7,897 nucleotides of DNA from a bacterium (GCA_021791135.1 JAJYXD010000073.1:1-7897), one strand, 5' to 3'. Numbered from the stretch's first letter, positions 1 to 5,788 are shown. Notes: generated by a model from the letters alone, not told the origin. Made by a program: numbers and translations.

Positions 1-698
1 AGTCCGGTTGTCGCATCGCGCCCGCGAATCACGAGATCAAGGCGTTCGCTTTGAGGCACCGCTTCGCCTACCGCAATCTTTATCTCTTCCGCCGTCGGTT
101 CGCCGATATGAAGTTTCAGTTCTTCCTTTACGCCCTTCACGATCTCGTGATTCAGATAATCGCCGGCAATCTTTAAGCGTTTCGAAACCACGATCCCGTT
201 CATCGAAATAATCGCCATGTCGGTCGTTCCCGCCCCGATATCGACGACCAAGTGTGCCGTCGGCTGGTTGATATCGAGTCCACTTCCCAATGCCGCCGCA
301 ATCAGCCGTTCGATGAGATGCACCTTGCTTACTCCAACCTCGCGAAGCAGGTCTTCAACCGACTTCCGTTCCACCTCCGTCAAATTCGTCGGCACACTTA
401 TTACCGTCTCGGTGAACCACGACCAGGGAATTACGTTTGATTTCAAAAATCGCTGCACCATCTCCTTCGCCATGTCGAAATCGCCGATCACGCCGTTCAC
501 CATCGGGCGTAAGGCCGTCACGTGATTCGGCGTCCTCGAAAGCATCTTCTTCGCGTCGCTTCCCACGGCGACGACGCGATTCGTGCGATTGTTGAATGCG
601 ACGATCGAGGGCTCGTTCAAGATGATCCCCGTACCTTTCAGATACACCTGTGTCGTATCGGTTCCGAGATCGATGCCTATGATTTTTTTGATAATCAT
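1..698 (-). CDS. mreB: MreB-family actin-like cell-shape protein, 3' end outside window
   Basis: MreB polymerises under the membrane and guides peptidoglycan synthesis in rod-shaped cells. The first 232 codons are visible; the rest lies beyond position 1 (the usual length is about 340 residues). The start is ATG at 698, giving MIIKKIIGIDLGTD. The actin-type phosphate-1 loop GIDLGT is at residues 8-13 and the phosphate-2 loop DIGAGTTD at 153-160. The segment GDYLN near 179 matches the MreB region that follows. The motif before the second loop reads ERLIAAALGSGL, where many MreBs have EEPxAAAIGAG, a small divergence. Only 4 nt separate this start from the proS stop and there is no clear Shine-Dalgarno sequence, so the gene is probably co-transcribed with and translationally coupled to proS. 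I am confident of the family; an MreB-like paralogue (Mbl or MreBH type) cannot be excluded. Confidence 0.93.
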   Translation of the reverse strand, partial: MIIKKIIGIDLGTDTTQVYLKGTGIILNEPSIVAFNNRTNRVVAVGSDAKKMLSRTPNHVTALRPMVNGVIGDFDMAKEMVQRFLKSNVIPWSWFTETVISVPTNLTEVERKSVEDLLREVGVSKVHLIERLIAAALGSGLDINQPTAHLVVDIGAGTTDMAIISMNGIVVSKRLKIAGDYLNHEIVKGVKEELKLHIGEPTAEEIKIAVGEAVPQSERLDLVIRGRDATTG

Positions 699-702
699 AT
701 TC

Positions 703-1956
703 TTATTCGATAAACATTTTTTCGCATTCCTTCAACTTCATCACCTTTACGTTCGTTTCGTTCCTCCGTTTGAGTTCGATCTTATCCTGTACCATTGTCT
801 TTTCGCTTACGACAACCCGCCACGGCAAACCTATCAAATCCGCATCGAAGAACTTCTCGCCCGTCGTCGCTCTCGTTCGGTCGTCAAAAAGGACTTCGAC
901 GCCGCTTCGTACGAGTTCATCATACACGTTCGTTCCGAATTGTTGAAGTTCGGGCGTCGCTTCCCCTACCTGGAGAAGATGCACCTGAAACGGCGCGACC
1001 GATTCAGGCCAGACAATTCCCTTTTCGTCGTGGTGCACCTCGACAACCGTGCCCATCAAACGATCGACGCCGATCCCGTATGATCCCATGACGACGGGAA
1101 TCATCTTTCCTTGTGTATCTTTGTAAGTAAACCCGACGGGTTCCGAAAACTTCGTACCGAGTTTGAAGATATTCCCCACCTCGACCGTCTTCACCTTGTC
1201 GATGACGCCGCTTTGGCACTTCGGGCAGTTGCTTTTGGCTTTGAGTTTCGAAATCTCCTTATTCTGCGCGAAACCGCAAAGACGGCAGAGGAACGTCTCG
1301 TCCTCTCCCGCGTCCGTCTCCACCATGAACTCGTGCGAGTATTCCTTGGTAAAATCGCCTCCCGAGGCCTCGGTAATATATGATTTGAGTCCCGCGCGGG
1401 TGAACACCTTGAGGTATGCCTTCTTCGCCTCCTCATAGAACTCGGCAAGCGATGCCTCGTCGGTATGGAAACTATAGAGATCTTTCATGGTAAACTCGCG
1501 TCCGCGAAGCAGGCCCGACTTCGCGCGAGGTTCGTCCCGATACTTCGTCTGAATCTGATACACCGTACGCGGCAGATCGGCGTAGGAATCGATGACCGTC
1601 TTTCCGATGACCGCCATAATTTCCTCGTGCGTCGGTCCAAGACCCACTTCGCGTCCCGAGTGATCCTTGAACTGATACATGATCTTCTCCATTCCTTCCC
1701 ATCTTCCCGTCGCATCCCACACGGAGCGCGGATGAAGCGCGGGCATAAGAATCTCCGCGGATCCCAAGGCATTCATTTCTTCTTCGATGATTCGGACGAT
1801 TTTTTGGCGCACGCGCCACCCCAGAGGCAGATAAGAGTAGACCCCTGCCATCAATTTTTCGACAAAGTTGCCCCGAATGAGAAGCTGGGCGTTTACCGCA
1901 ACCTCATCCTTCGGGAAGTCCTTTTGAGTTTTAAAAAACAATTGCGACTGTCGCAT
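703..1956 (-). CDS. proS: Prolyl-tRNA synthetase, short form without the INS editing domain
   Basis: This cytoplasmic class II synthetase charges tRNA-Pro with proline. The protein has 417 residues, against about 570 for the common bacterial type. The catalytic core is complete: GPTHEE at 107-112, RDEPR at 140-144 and the motif-2 region RGREFTMKDLYSFH at 151-164, then motif 3 MGSYGIGVDR at 290-299. The C-terminal anticodon-binding domain includes DDRTRATTGEKFFDADLIG from about 358. Between motifs 2 and 3 the roughly 180-residue INS domain, which removes mischarged Ala-tRNA-Pro in E. coli-type enzymes, is missing. In its place is a short segment with two CxxC pairs, CRLC (224-227) and CPKC (244-247), probably a zinc knuckle. 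The ATG at 1956 is chosen because it starts the typical MRQSQLFFKT N-terminus and lies just behind a good promoter. mreB follows after 4 nt. Confidence 0.96.
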   Translation of the reverse strand: MRQSQLFFKTQKDFPKDEVAVNAQLLIRGNFVEKLMAGVYSYLPLGWRVRQKIVRIIEEEMNALGSAEILMPALHPRSVWDATGRWEGMEKIMYQFKDHSGREVGLGPTHEEIMAVIGKTVIDSYADLPRTVYQIQTKYRDEPRAKSGLLRGREFTMKDLYSFHTDEASLAEFYEEAKKAYLKVFTRAGLKSYITEASGGDFTKEYSHEFMVETDAGEDETFLCRLCGFAQNKEISKLKAKSNCPKCQSGVIDKVKTVEVGNIFKLGTKFSEPVGFTYKDTQGKMIPVVMGSYGIGVDRLMGTVVEVHHDEKGIVWPESVAPFQVHLLQVGEATPELQQFGTNVYDELVRSGVEVLFDDRTRATTGEKFFDADLIGLPWRVVVSEKTMVQDKIELKRRNETNVKVMKLKECEKMFIE

Positions 1957-1964
1957 ATAGGGAG

Positions 1965-1993
1965 ATTGTACCAGAGGTTTTTCCCTGTTACAA
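1965..1993 (-). promoter_or_regulatory. Sigma-70-type promoter for proS-mreB
   Basis: On the minus strand a -35 box TTGTAA (1993-1988) and a -10 box TACAAT (1970-1965) are separated by exactly 17 nt. TGG before the -10 box gives an extended -10. The expected transcription start lies 1-2 nt before the proS ATG at 1956, and there is no Shine-Dalgarno sequence, so the mRNA should be leaderless or nearly so. Confidence 0.7.
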
Positions 1994-2035
1994 ACGCACT
2001 ATTCTCATCACACAACCTCGGCTTGATAGCACTGT

Positions 2036-3071
2036 TCACAATCCGAGTTTTTTCCTCAACCTGTACGCATCCGCGAACTTCGCGTAGCCCCGCCACGAAA
2101 CGAGTGCGTTTCGGATGCGCTCCTCGGGCATTACTCCTCTCCGGAAAAGCACCGCATACCGCTTGCGTTTCTTCACGATTCGTTTGACCGTGGACTTCCG
2201 AAGGAACCGCTTGTTGCCGCGAATGACGTAGCCGAGAAAATCGATACCCTTCTCGATCGGAAACACCTCCGCCTTCTTCGGGTGGAGCGTGAGCTTCAGG
2301 GTATCCTGAAGAAAGAGGCGGATACGTTCTTTCTCCTCGTGAAGGTGGCGCTTGTCTTCGTGGAGCACGAGAAAGTCGTCCATATAGCGGAGGTAGTACC
2401 GCTCCTTGAGTTCCCGCTTCACGAAATGATCGAGTTCGTTCAGGTAGACGTTCGCGAAGAGTTGGCTCGTGAGATTGCCGATGGGGATGCCCTTGGGACT
2501 GCTTCCCACAATCTCCCGAAGGAGACGGAGAATATCTTCATCCTTGATCTTCTTCTCGAGAAGACCAAGAAGCACTTCTTGATCCACGCTGTCGAAATAC
2601 TTGGAAATATCGCACTTGAGGCAGTACAAACGCGGCGCGCCGTCTCTCTCTCTCTCTCTCGCATCGCGACGTCAAAGATCGGATGAAATATTCGAGGCGG
2701 CGTACGGCACGATGGGTTCCTTTCCCCCTCCTGCAGGCGTACGAGTCGTGGATGAATCCCTTGTCCAAGATCGGCTCGATGACGTTACAAACCGCATGGT
2801 GTACCACGCGATCGCGGAAGGGCGCCGCCTTGATGACGCGCTTTTTCGAGTCCGTCACGACGAACTCGCGGTAACCGCCGTGTTTATATGTCTTATGCGT
2901 GAGTTCGAAGCGCAACGCGAGCAGATTTTCTTCAAGTTTGTAGCCGAACTTCAAAATAGGACTCCGGTAGCGTTTACAGGAACGGGCGCCGAGATATGCG
3001 GCGTGGAGATTGGTAACACTGGCGACTTGTTCAAACAGACTACTCTTACTTGTAGATATCGTGAGTGTCAA
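2036..3071 (-). CDS. DGR reverse transcriptase, frameshifted at a GA repeat (probably phase-OFF)
   Basis: This enzyme copies the TR RNA into cDNA with errors at adenines; the cDNA then replaces the VR. The first half (3071 to about 2643) has LEENLLALRFELTHKTY, AAPFRDRVVHHAV (82-94) and YACRRGKGTH (111-120), all typical of DGR reverse transcriptases. The second half, in another frame down to the stop at 2036, has the motif-A segment LKCDISKYFDSVD, the DGR-specific IGNLTSQ where other reverse transcriptases have QGxxxSP, the catalytic YMDD, and FLGYVIRG. The frames meet at nine GA units (2660-2643). As written, translation terminates at 2538 after 177 residues, before the active site. With 10 units the protein would be 345 residues (YMDD at 230-233) and with 7 units 343. 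The start is TTG at 3071: no in-frame ATG or GTG fits, and an upstream in-frame stop lies at 3086-3084. It overlaps the toxin gene's end by 26 nt. Confidence 0.93.
2643..2660 (-). repeat. (GA)9 dinucleotide tract inside the reverse transcriptase gene
   Basis: Nine perfect GA units on the coding strand (TC on the plus strand) encode alternating Glu-Arg after Cys137. The reverse transcriptase reading frame breaks here and nowhere else. Because each unit is 2 nt, only copy numbers of 3k+1 (7, 10, 13) join the two halves; nine copies leave the gene truncated. Such tracts change length by replication slippage, so this is a candidate contingency switch. Confidence 0.9.
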
Positions 3072-3318
3072 TATCGTAGTATACTACTTCGTTATGTGAA
3101 GCAAATCTAAACAAAACCCGATATTGCTCGCGAGTAACATAGAAAGACCAGCAACTGCTTAACTCGCCTTTCAGTTTATGGGCGTTAAGACCGGGGTGAA
3201 AGGGATTGTTCTCAAAGAGAAGTATTTTCCTAACGGCAATTTTTTGGATGTCGGCGGGCAATCTTTTAAACTTCTTCTCAAAGTAGGGCGTGGTGTGGGA
3301 TTTAGAGATTTTTGGCAT
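3046..3318 (-). CDS. RelE/YafQ-family type II toxin (predicted mRNA interferase)
   Basis: A 90-residue basic protein from ATG at 3318. Its pattern is that of RelE/ParE-superfamily toxins: an N-terminal helix region FEKKFKRLPADIQKIA, then the segment FHPGLNAHKLKGEL, the strand SFYVTREQYRVLFRF with its conserved arginine, and the C-terminal VVYYDIDTHDIYK. Members of the RelE branch cleave ribosome-bound mRNA; members of the ParE branch poison gyrase. The YRVLFRF and DIGTHDIY-like ending favour the RelE/YafQ side, but this is inferred. The start overlaps the end of the antitoxin gene by 17 nt, as expected for a co-translated pair. A TTG at 3342 would add eight residues and is less likely. The 3' end overlaps the reverse transcriptase start by 26 nt, which puts the toxin inside the DGR cassette. 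Confidence 0.82.
   Translation of the reverse strand: MPKISKSHTTPYFEKKFKRLPADIQKIAVRKILLFENNPFHPGLNAHKLKGELSSCWSFYVTREQYRVLFRFASHNEVVYYDIDTHDIYK
3078..3083 (-). promoter_or_regulatory. Possible -10 box for the reverse transcriptase, inside the toxin gene
   Basis: TATACT lies exactly 6 nt before the TTG start at 3071. The same -10/N6/start layout is seen at ddl and the antitoxin gene. No good -35 box is visible 17 nt upstream (the closest is TTTGCT with a 16-nt spacer). If used, it would give a leaderless reverse transcriptase mRNA independent of the toxin-antitoxin promoter. Confidence 0.4.
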
Positions 3319-3520
3319 GTGCGGGAAATTCTTTCGAAACAAACTCCCTGAAACCCCGGGTCTTTCTTCCCCGCAATGCTTTTTCTCCGCTCATGATGGC
3401 CCTTAAAGCGGCTCTTAATTCTAAAAGATGTTTTTTGCTGATAACCACAAAAGGCCCCCCTTCTTTAGGAATTTCCAACTCAACTACGGCAATGCTTTTA
3501 TCCAATAATTCCTTGGTCAT
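3302..3520 (-). CDS. Antitoxin partner of the RelE-like toxin
   Basis: A 72-residue protein starting at ATG 3520, directly before and overlapping a RelE-like toxin gene. That position is the main reason for calling it the antitoxin. The first half (MTKELLDKSIAVVELEIPKE, then PFVVISKKHLLELRAALRAI) is compatible with a small dimerising region. The second half, GEKALRGRKTRGFREFVSKEF, resembles the charged C-terminal tails that wrap the toxin in RelB- and Phd-like antitoxins. I cannot assign it to RelB or Phd/YefM with certainty. It has its own extended -10 promoter 6 nt upstream, and such antitoxins usually repress their own operon. The pair sits between the DGR template repeat and the reverse transcriptase, a place that is normally empty in DGRs. 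Confidence 0.75.
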   Translation of the reverse strand: MTKELLDKSIAVVELEIPKEGGPFVVISKKHLLELRAALRAIMSGEKALRGRKTRGFREFVSKEFPAHAKNL

Positions 3521-3526
3521 TCATGC

Positions 3527-3535
3527 ATTGTAACA
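3527..3535 (-). promoter_or_regulatory. Extended -10 promoter of the toxin-antitoxin operon
   Basis: TGT followed by TACAAT (3532-3527) lies exactly 6 nt before the antitoxin ATG at 3520. The -35 region is weak. The predicted start site falls at or next to the ATG, giving a leaderless mRNA that may continue through the toxin into the reverse transcriptase. Confidence 0.6.
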
Positions 3536-3690
3536 TACCCTCTGACCCTGCGCCAGAGCATCGCAAAAATGCAATGGCGCGGGGAAACGGGTTTGTATTT
3601 TCCCTGTCGGGCAAAACCCTAAAAGAGAAGGAGTAAGAGCAGTAGCCGTCTTGGCGCAGACCTGATGTCCGTAGACGTCCCGTTCGGGCC

Positions 3691-3709
3691 AAGAATTATC
3701 AAAATTCTT
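3691..3709 (-). other. Hairpin just 3' of the DGR template repeat
   Basis: AAGAATT and AATTCTT form a perfect 7-bp stem with a 5-nt loop, 9 nt beyond the 3' end of the TR in the direction of transcription. No T-run follows, so it is not a standard terminator. It may be part of the TR RNA fold that primes or positions the reverse transcriptase. Confidence 0.5.
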
Positions 3710-3718
3710 ATCGATGAG

Positions 3719-3835
3719 TACCGAGCACAGCGGAAGCCCACATTGTTGTTCGTGTTGCCCGTGTCCCAATTCAGGTTCAGCGTGAAGGCACCCGCATTCG
3801 AGCCATTGTTCCAATTCGCGCCGCGGATGAAGACA
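3719..3835 (-). repeat. DGR template repeat (TR)
   Basis: A 117-bp near-copy of the 3' end of the target gene, offset by 595 bp. Compared with the VR at 4314-4430 there are 17 differences. Sixteen are at adenines of the TR coding strand (which has about 26 adenines), and one is a T-to-A at TR 3735 / VR 4330. Read in the target frame, the TR encodes ten Asn codons (AAC/AAT) in the segment from WNNGSN to NTNNNV. AAY codons give the widest amino acid range when adenines are randomised. Homology stops sharply at both ends. Confidence 0.95.
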
Positions 3836-3864
3836 CGGTTACCGCTGTAATTCGCTCTCGCCCC

Positions 3865-3889
3865 TGTCCGCGATAGCGTATCACGGACA
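3865..3889 (-). other. 11-bp hairpin at the predicted 5' end of the template RNA
   Basis: TGTCCGTGATA and TATCGCGGACA pair over 11 positions (one G-T wobble in the RNA) around the loop CGC. The hairpin lies 27 nt after the avd stop and 29 nt before the TR. No T-run follows, so it is not a standard terminator for avd. It starts where the TATACT box would start transcription, so it may protect or shape the 5' end of the TR RNA. Confidence 0.6.
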
Positions 3890-3894
3890 TTTAT

Positions 3895-3900
3895 AGTATA
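3895..3900 (-). promoter_or_regulatory. Possible -10 box for the template RNA
   Basis: TATACT lies 16 nt after the avd stop, and 5 nt separate it from the hairpin at 3889-3865. No recognisable -35 box is seen at 16-18 nt spacing, so this rests on the -10 match and its position. Confidence 0.35.
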
Positions 3901-3916
3901 CCCTTTTTGGATTCCC

Positions 3917-4261
3917 TCACGCGCGGCGTGAAAACTTCGCCGTCCACCCCGAGAGGAGCCGTCCGATTTCATTCAGTTTTTCGGCGGCGACTCCGTACTG
4001 TCCAATGTTTACGAAACGCAGGTCTTTCGAAAGACGAACCAGAATCCGCAGTTCATCGAGCTCGACGCTCGCTCTTCCGAGCATTATTGATTTGTCCCGC
4101 TCACTATTTGCGACGACGATCGAGTGGAGCAGATCGAGCGTTTTATTTTCTATCCTCTGTCCCAAGACAAACCGCTGGCTTTTCGGAAACTTGTTTACGA
4201 CAGGGTGAAGCCAGAGGAGAAAATCGTAGATCTTTTGAAAGATGATGAGATCACCGAGCAT
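3917..4261 (-). CDS. avd: Avd, DGR accessory variability determinant (four-helix bundle)
   Basis: Avd is a small basic helical protein that assembles as a barrel-shaped pentamer in the Bordetella phage system. It binds the reverse transcriptase and TR RNA and is required for mutagenic homing. This 114-residue protein has the family's hallmarks: a helical N-terminus (IIFQKIYDFLLWLHPVVNKF), the segment FPKSQRFVLGQRIE at 25-38, a long middle with DELRILVRLSKDLRF, and the C-terminal GQYGVAAEKLNEIGRLLSGW. It relates to the 23S rRNA intervening-sequence four-helix-bundle proteins, but the position between VR and TR makes the DGR role clear. The ATG at 4261 is 51 nt after the target gene's stop with only a weak GGAA before it, so it is probably co-transcribed with the target. 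It appears intact. Confidence 0.92.
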   Translation of the reverse strand: MLGDLIIFQKIYDFLLWLHPVVNKFPKSQRFVLGQRIENKTLDLLHSIVVANSERDKSIMLGRASVELDELRILVRLSKDLRFVNIGQYGVAAEKLNEIGRLLSGWTAKFSRRA

Positions 4262-4312
4262 AGTTCCAAAAACGCCGGAAGATTGCGAGACGGAAAGATT
4301 TCTACGCCGCGG

Positions 4313-5770
4313 CTACCGAGCACAGCGGATGCCCACATAGCAGTCCGTGCTGCCCGTGACCCAAGACAGGTACAGCGTGAAGGCACCCGCAAACGAGCCA
4401 CTGCCCCAATCCGCGCCGCGGACGAAGACAGTTGTTCCCTGTGTTCCTCCCGCACCATAGGTATAGACCTGACCGATGCCGTTCGTCGAGTTGTAGGAAG
4501 GGGTAAGGGAGCCGACTTTGGCTTGCGCGACATCTCCCGTCCACGAGGAGATGTAGTTCGCGTTGTTTACGGTGCCCGCACCTCCGTACTCTCCCCAGTT
4601 CCACGAAGCTCCGAGGTCAGAACGGGGAGGAAGCGTGATCGCCGTCACGGCATCCCCTGCGTTCATCGTGGATCGCTGGACGTGTTCCCAGACGTTCCCC
4701 GCGATGTCCCAGATGACCTGACCGTTCGAGAGCGTCCAGGTGCGGGTATTCGTGCCTGACAAGGGATTCGCGCCGTCCATTGCAAGGGAGGAGTTGGAGT
4801 TCCCCCGGAAGAGGCCTCCCGTCGGTTCCGCGCTTCCGACAGTATTGTTCTTCCAGTTCGAGGAGACGAGTTCGGCATTCCTCGCGATCGTCATCCACTC
4901 GTCGTTCGTCAAGAGATGTCCTCCGATCGACTGGCAGTACGTCTTCGCGGTCGTGTGGGAGACGTAGGCCAGGGGGTAGCCCGCAATGCCCGTCGTCACC
5001 ACCTTGCCGTTTGCGGAGGTACAGTATGAAGCGGAACTTTGGGAGTCGTAGAGCGTGTGGTAGCCGGTATCGGGCGTCGTGAGCATCGTCCCTCCCATGG
5101 CGCACTTCGCCTCGTACTTCATGACCCAGAAGTCGCTGGTACCGAAGGCGGAGTTTCCCGGAACCTTCACCCACTGCTCGGGGAAGCCGCCTCCCAAGGT
5201 GACATTCGATCCTCCCTGGAATCCTCCCGTCTGGGTCATCGAGGTGTATCTGGCCGACTCGGGGGCTCCGGTCACCTTCCACGTGGTGCCATCCGTGAAG
5301 TATGCATAGAAGAGGGGGGAGGCGTCGTTTACGGGATCGAGGGGAAGTCGTCCTAAAGGACTTCCTGCGGAGAATCTCGTGAAGTTCAGGGGAATCCAGC
5401 CCGTGCCGTCGTTCTTGGATGCAGTCGAGGAGGCGGCGCAGTGGAAACCGGGAGAGGGAAATCCCAACCCCGCGCAGTCGGTGCCTGCGGTTGTGGTTGC
5501 CGCGGGATCGATAAGGGAGAGGTATGCGACGGAGGAGGAGCCCAAGGTGAGACCCGAGACGTCCGTCTGGAGGAGGGAGATGGCGGAGGTGAGGGAGGCG
5601 AGGTCGGAGAGACGGGTGGAGTCACGCCCTTGTTTCAGGAGCTCGGCGGGGTTCAAAACGAGGACGACGGCAACGGCAAGGACTCCCAGTATCCCGATAA
5701 CTACCAAAAGTTCAATAAGAGTGAAGCCATTATCCTCTGTGTGGGAGGAGAGGGGCGCAAATCGATTCAT
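4313..5770 (-). CDS. DGR target: type IV pilin-like protein with variable FGE-sulfatase/C-type-lectin domain
   Basis: A predicted 485-residue surface protein that the DGR diversifies. Residues 1-15 are a prepilin leader ending in Gly15. FTLIELLVVIGILGVLAVAV follows, with Glu at mature position 5 and one hydrophobic helix, the class III signal processed by PilD-type peptidase. Residues up to about 185 look like a pseudopilin headgroup (LPLDPVNDASPLFYAYF). From about 205 a formylglycine-generating-enzyme-like domain begins, with FWVMKYEAK (214-222), HLLTNDEW (285-292) and WDIAGNVWEH (354-363). It ends in the VR, residues 448-485, with the fold's usual final GIRCAR. These domains serve as binding scaffolds in DGR targets; enzymatic activity is not implied. 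The ATG at 5770 is preferred over 5800 because a perfect extended -10 lies between them. The pilin anchor suggests display on a pilus or the cell surface; the ligand is unknown. Confidence 0.93.
   Translation of the reverse strand: MNRFAPLSSHTEDNGFTLIELLVVIGILGVLAVAVVLVLNPAELLKQGRDSTRLSDLASLTSAISLLQTDVSGLTLGSSSVAYLSLIDPAATTTAGTDCAGLGFPSPGFHCAASSTASKNDGTGWIPLNFTRFSAGSPLGRLPLDPVNDASPLFYAYFTDGTTWKVTGAPESARYTSMTQTGGFQGGSNVTLGGGFPEQWVKVPGNSAFGTSDFWVMKYEAKCAMGGTMLTTPDTGYHTLYDSQSSASYCTSANGKVVTTGIAGYPLAYVSHTTAKTYCQSIGGHLLTNDEWMTIARNAELVSSNWKNNTVGSAEPTGGLFRGNSNSSLAMDGANPLSGTNTRTWTLSNGQVIWDIAGNVWEHVQRSTMNAGDAVTAITLPPRSDLGASWNWGEYGGAGTVNNANYISSWTGDVAQAKVGSLTPSYNSTNGIGQVYTYGAGGTQGTTVFVRGADWGSGSFAGAFTLYLSWVTGSTDCYVGIRCAR
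4314..4430 (-). repeat. DGR variable repeat (VR) at the 3' end of the target gene
   Basis: This 117-bp copy of the TR runs from residue 448 into the stop codon. All ten TR asparagines are replaced (by Asp, Gly, Ser, Phe, Tyr, Ser, Ser, Asp, Cys and Tyr in order). One Ile becomes Val and one Asp becomes Val, all through adenine changes. The last 16 bases of the repeat match the TR exactly; just inside them is the only non-adenine difference (TR Phe, VR Ile), as expected for an IMH/IMH* boundary. The 8-bp palindrome GCCGCGGC (4306-4313) abuts the repeat, but I see no stem-loop like the one that follows the VR in Bordetella phage. Confidence 0.95.
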
Positions 5771-5779
5771 TACCTTGAT

Positions 5780-5788
5780 ATTATAGCA
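5780..5788 (-). promoter_or_regulatory. Extended -10 promoter of the target gene
   Basis: TGC plus a perfect TATAAT (5785-5780) ends 9 nt before the ATG at 5770. No clear -35 box is present, which an extended -10 can tolerate. AAGG lies only 2 nt from the ATG, too close to act as a normal ribosome binding site, so the mRNA is likely leaderless or nearly so. Confidence 0.65.

Larger units (their letters stand above)
3691..3888 (-). ncRNA. Probable DGR template RNA containing the TR
   Basis: The stretch between avd and the toxin-antitoxin pair carries the template repeat. A -10-like TATACT at 3900-3895 predicts transcription starting near 3888, at the foot of an 11-bp hairpin. The TR follows after about 30 nt and a second hairpin lies just behind it. 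In studied DGRs the TR is read as a structured RNA that binds the reverse transcriptase and Avd and serves as template. A reading frame runs through this stretch, but its sequence outside the TR resembles no protein I know. The 5' and 3' limits given here are estimates; the RNA could also be processed from a longer target-avd transcript. Confidence 0.5.

Noticed and set aside
583..1083. Plus-strand open frames of 100-240 codons opposite mreB, proS and the target gene
   Set aside because: They are antisense to genes with clear conserved motifs and show none of their own.
2036..2629. A separate gene for the second half of the reverse transcriptase starting at TTG 2629
   Set aside because: The start would lie within the conserved segment before motif A, no ribosome binding site is seen, and the preceding half of the same protein is directly upstream in another frame.
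3619..3972. An open frame of 117 codons through the TR that looks like a second, truncated target protein
   Set aside because: Only the TR part resembles the target; the rest is unlike any protein I know and includes the hairpins. A TR is expected to be a non-coding template.
4270..4305. AATCTTTCCG / AATCTTCCG near-repeat just after VR as the DGR stem-loop
   Set aside because: The copies are in direct, not inverted, orientation and cannot form a stem.
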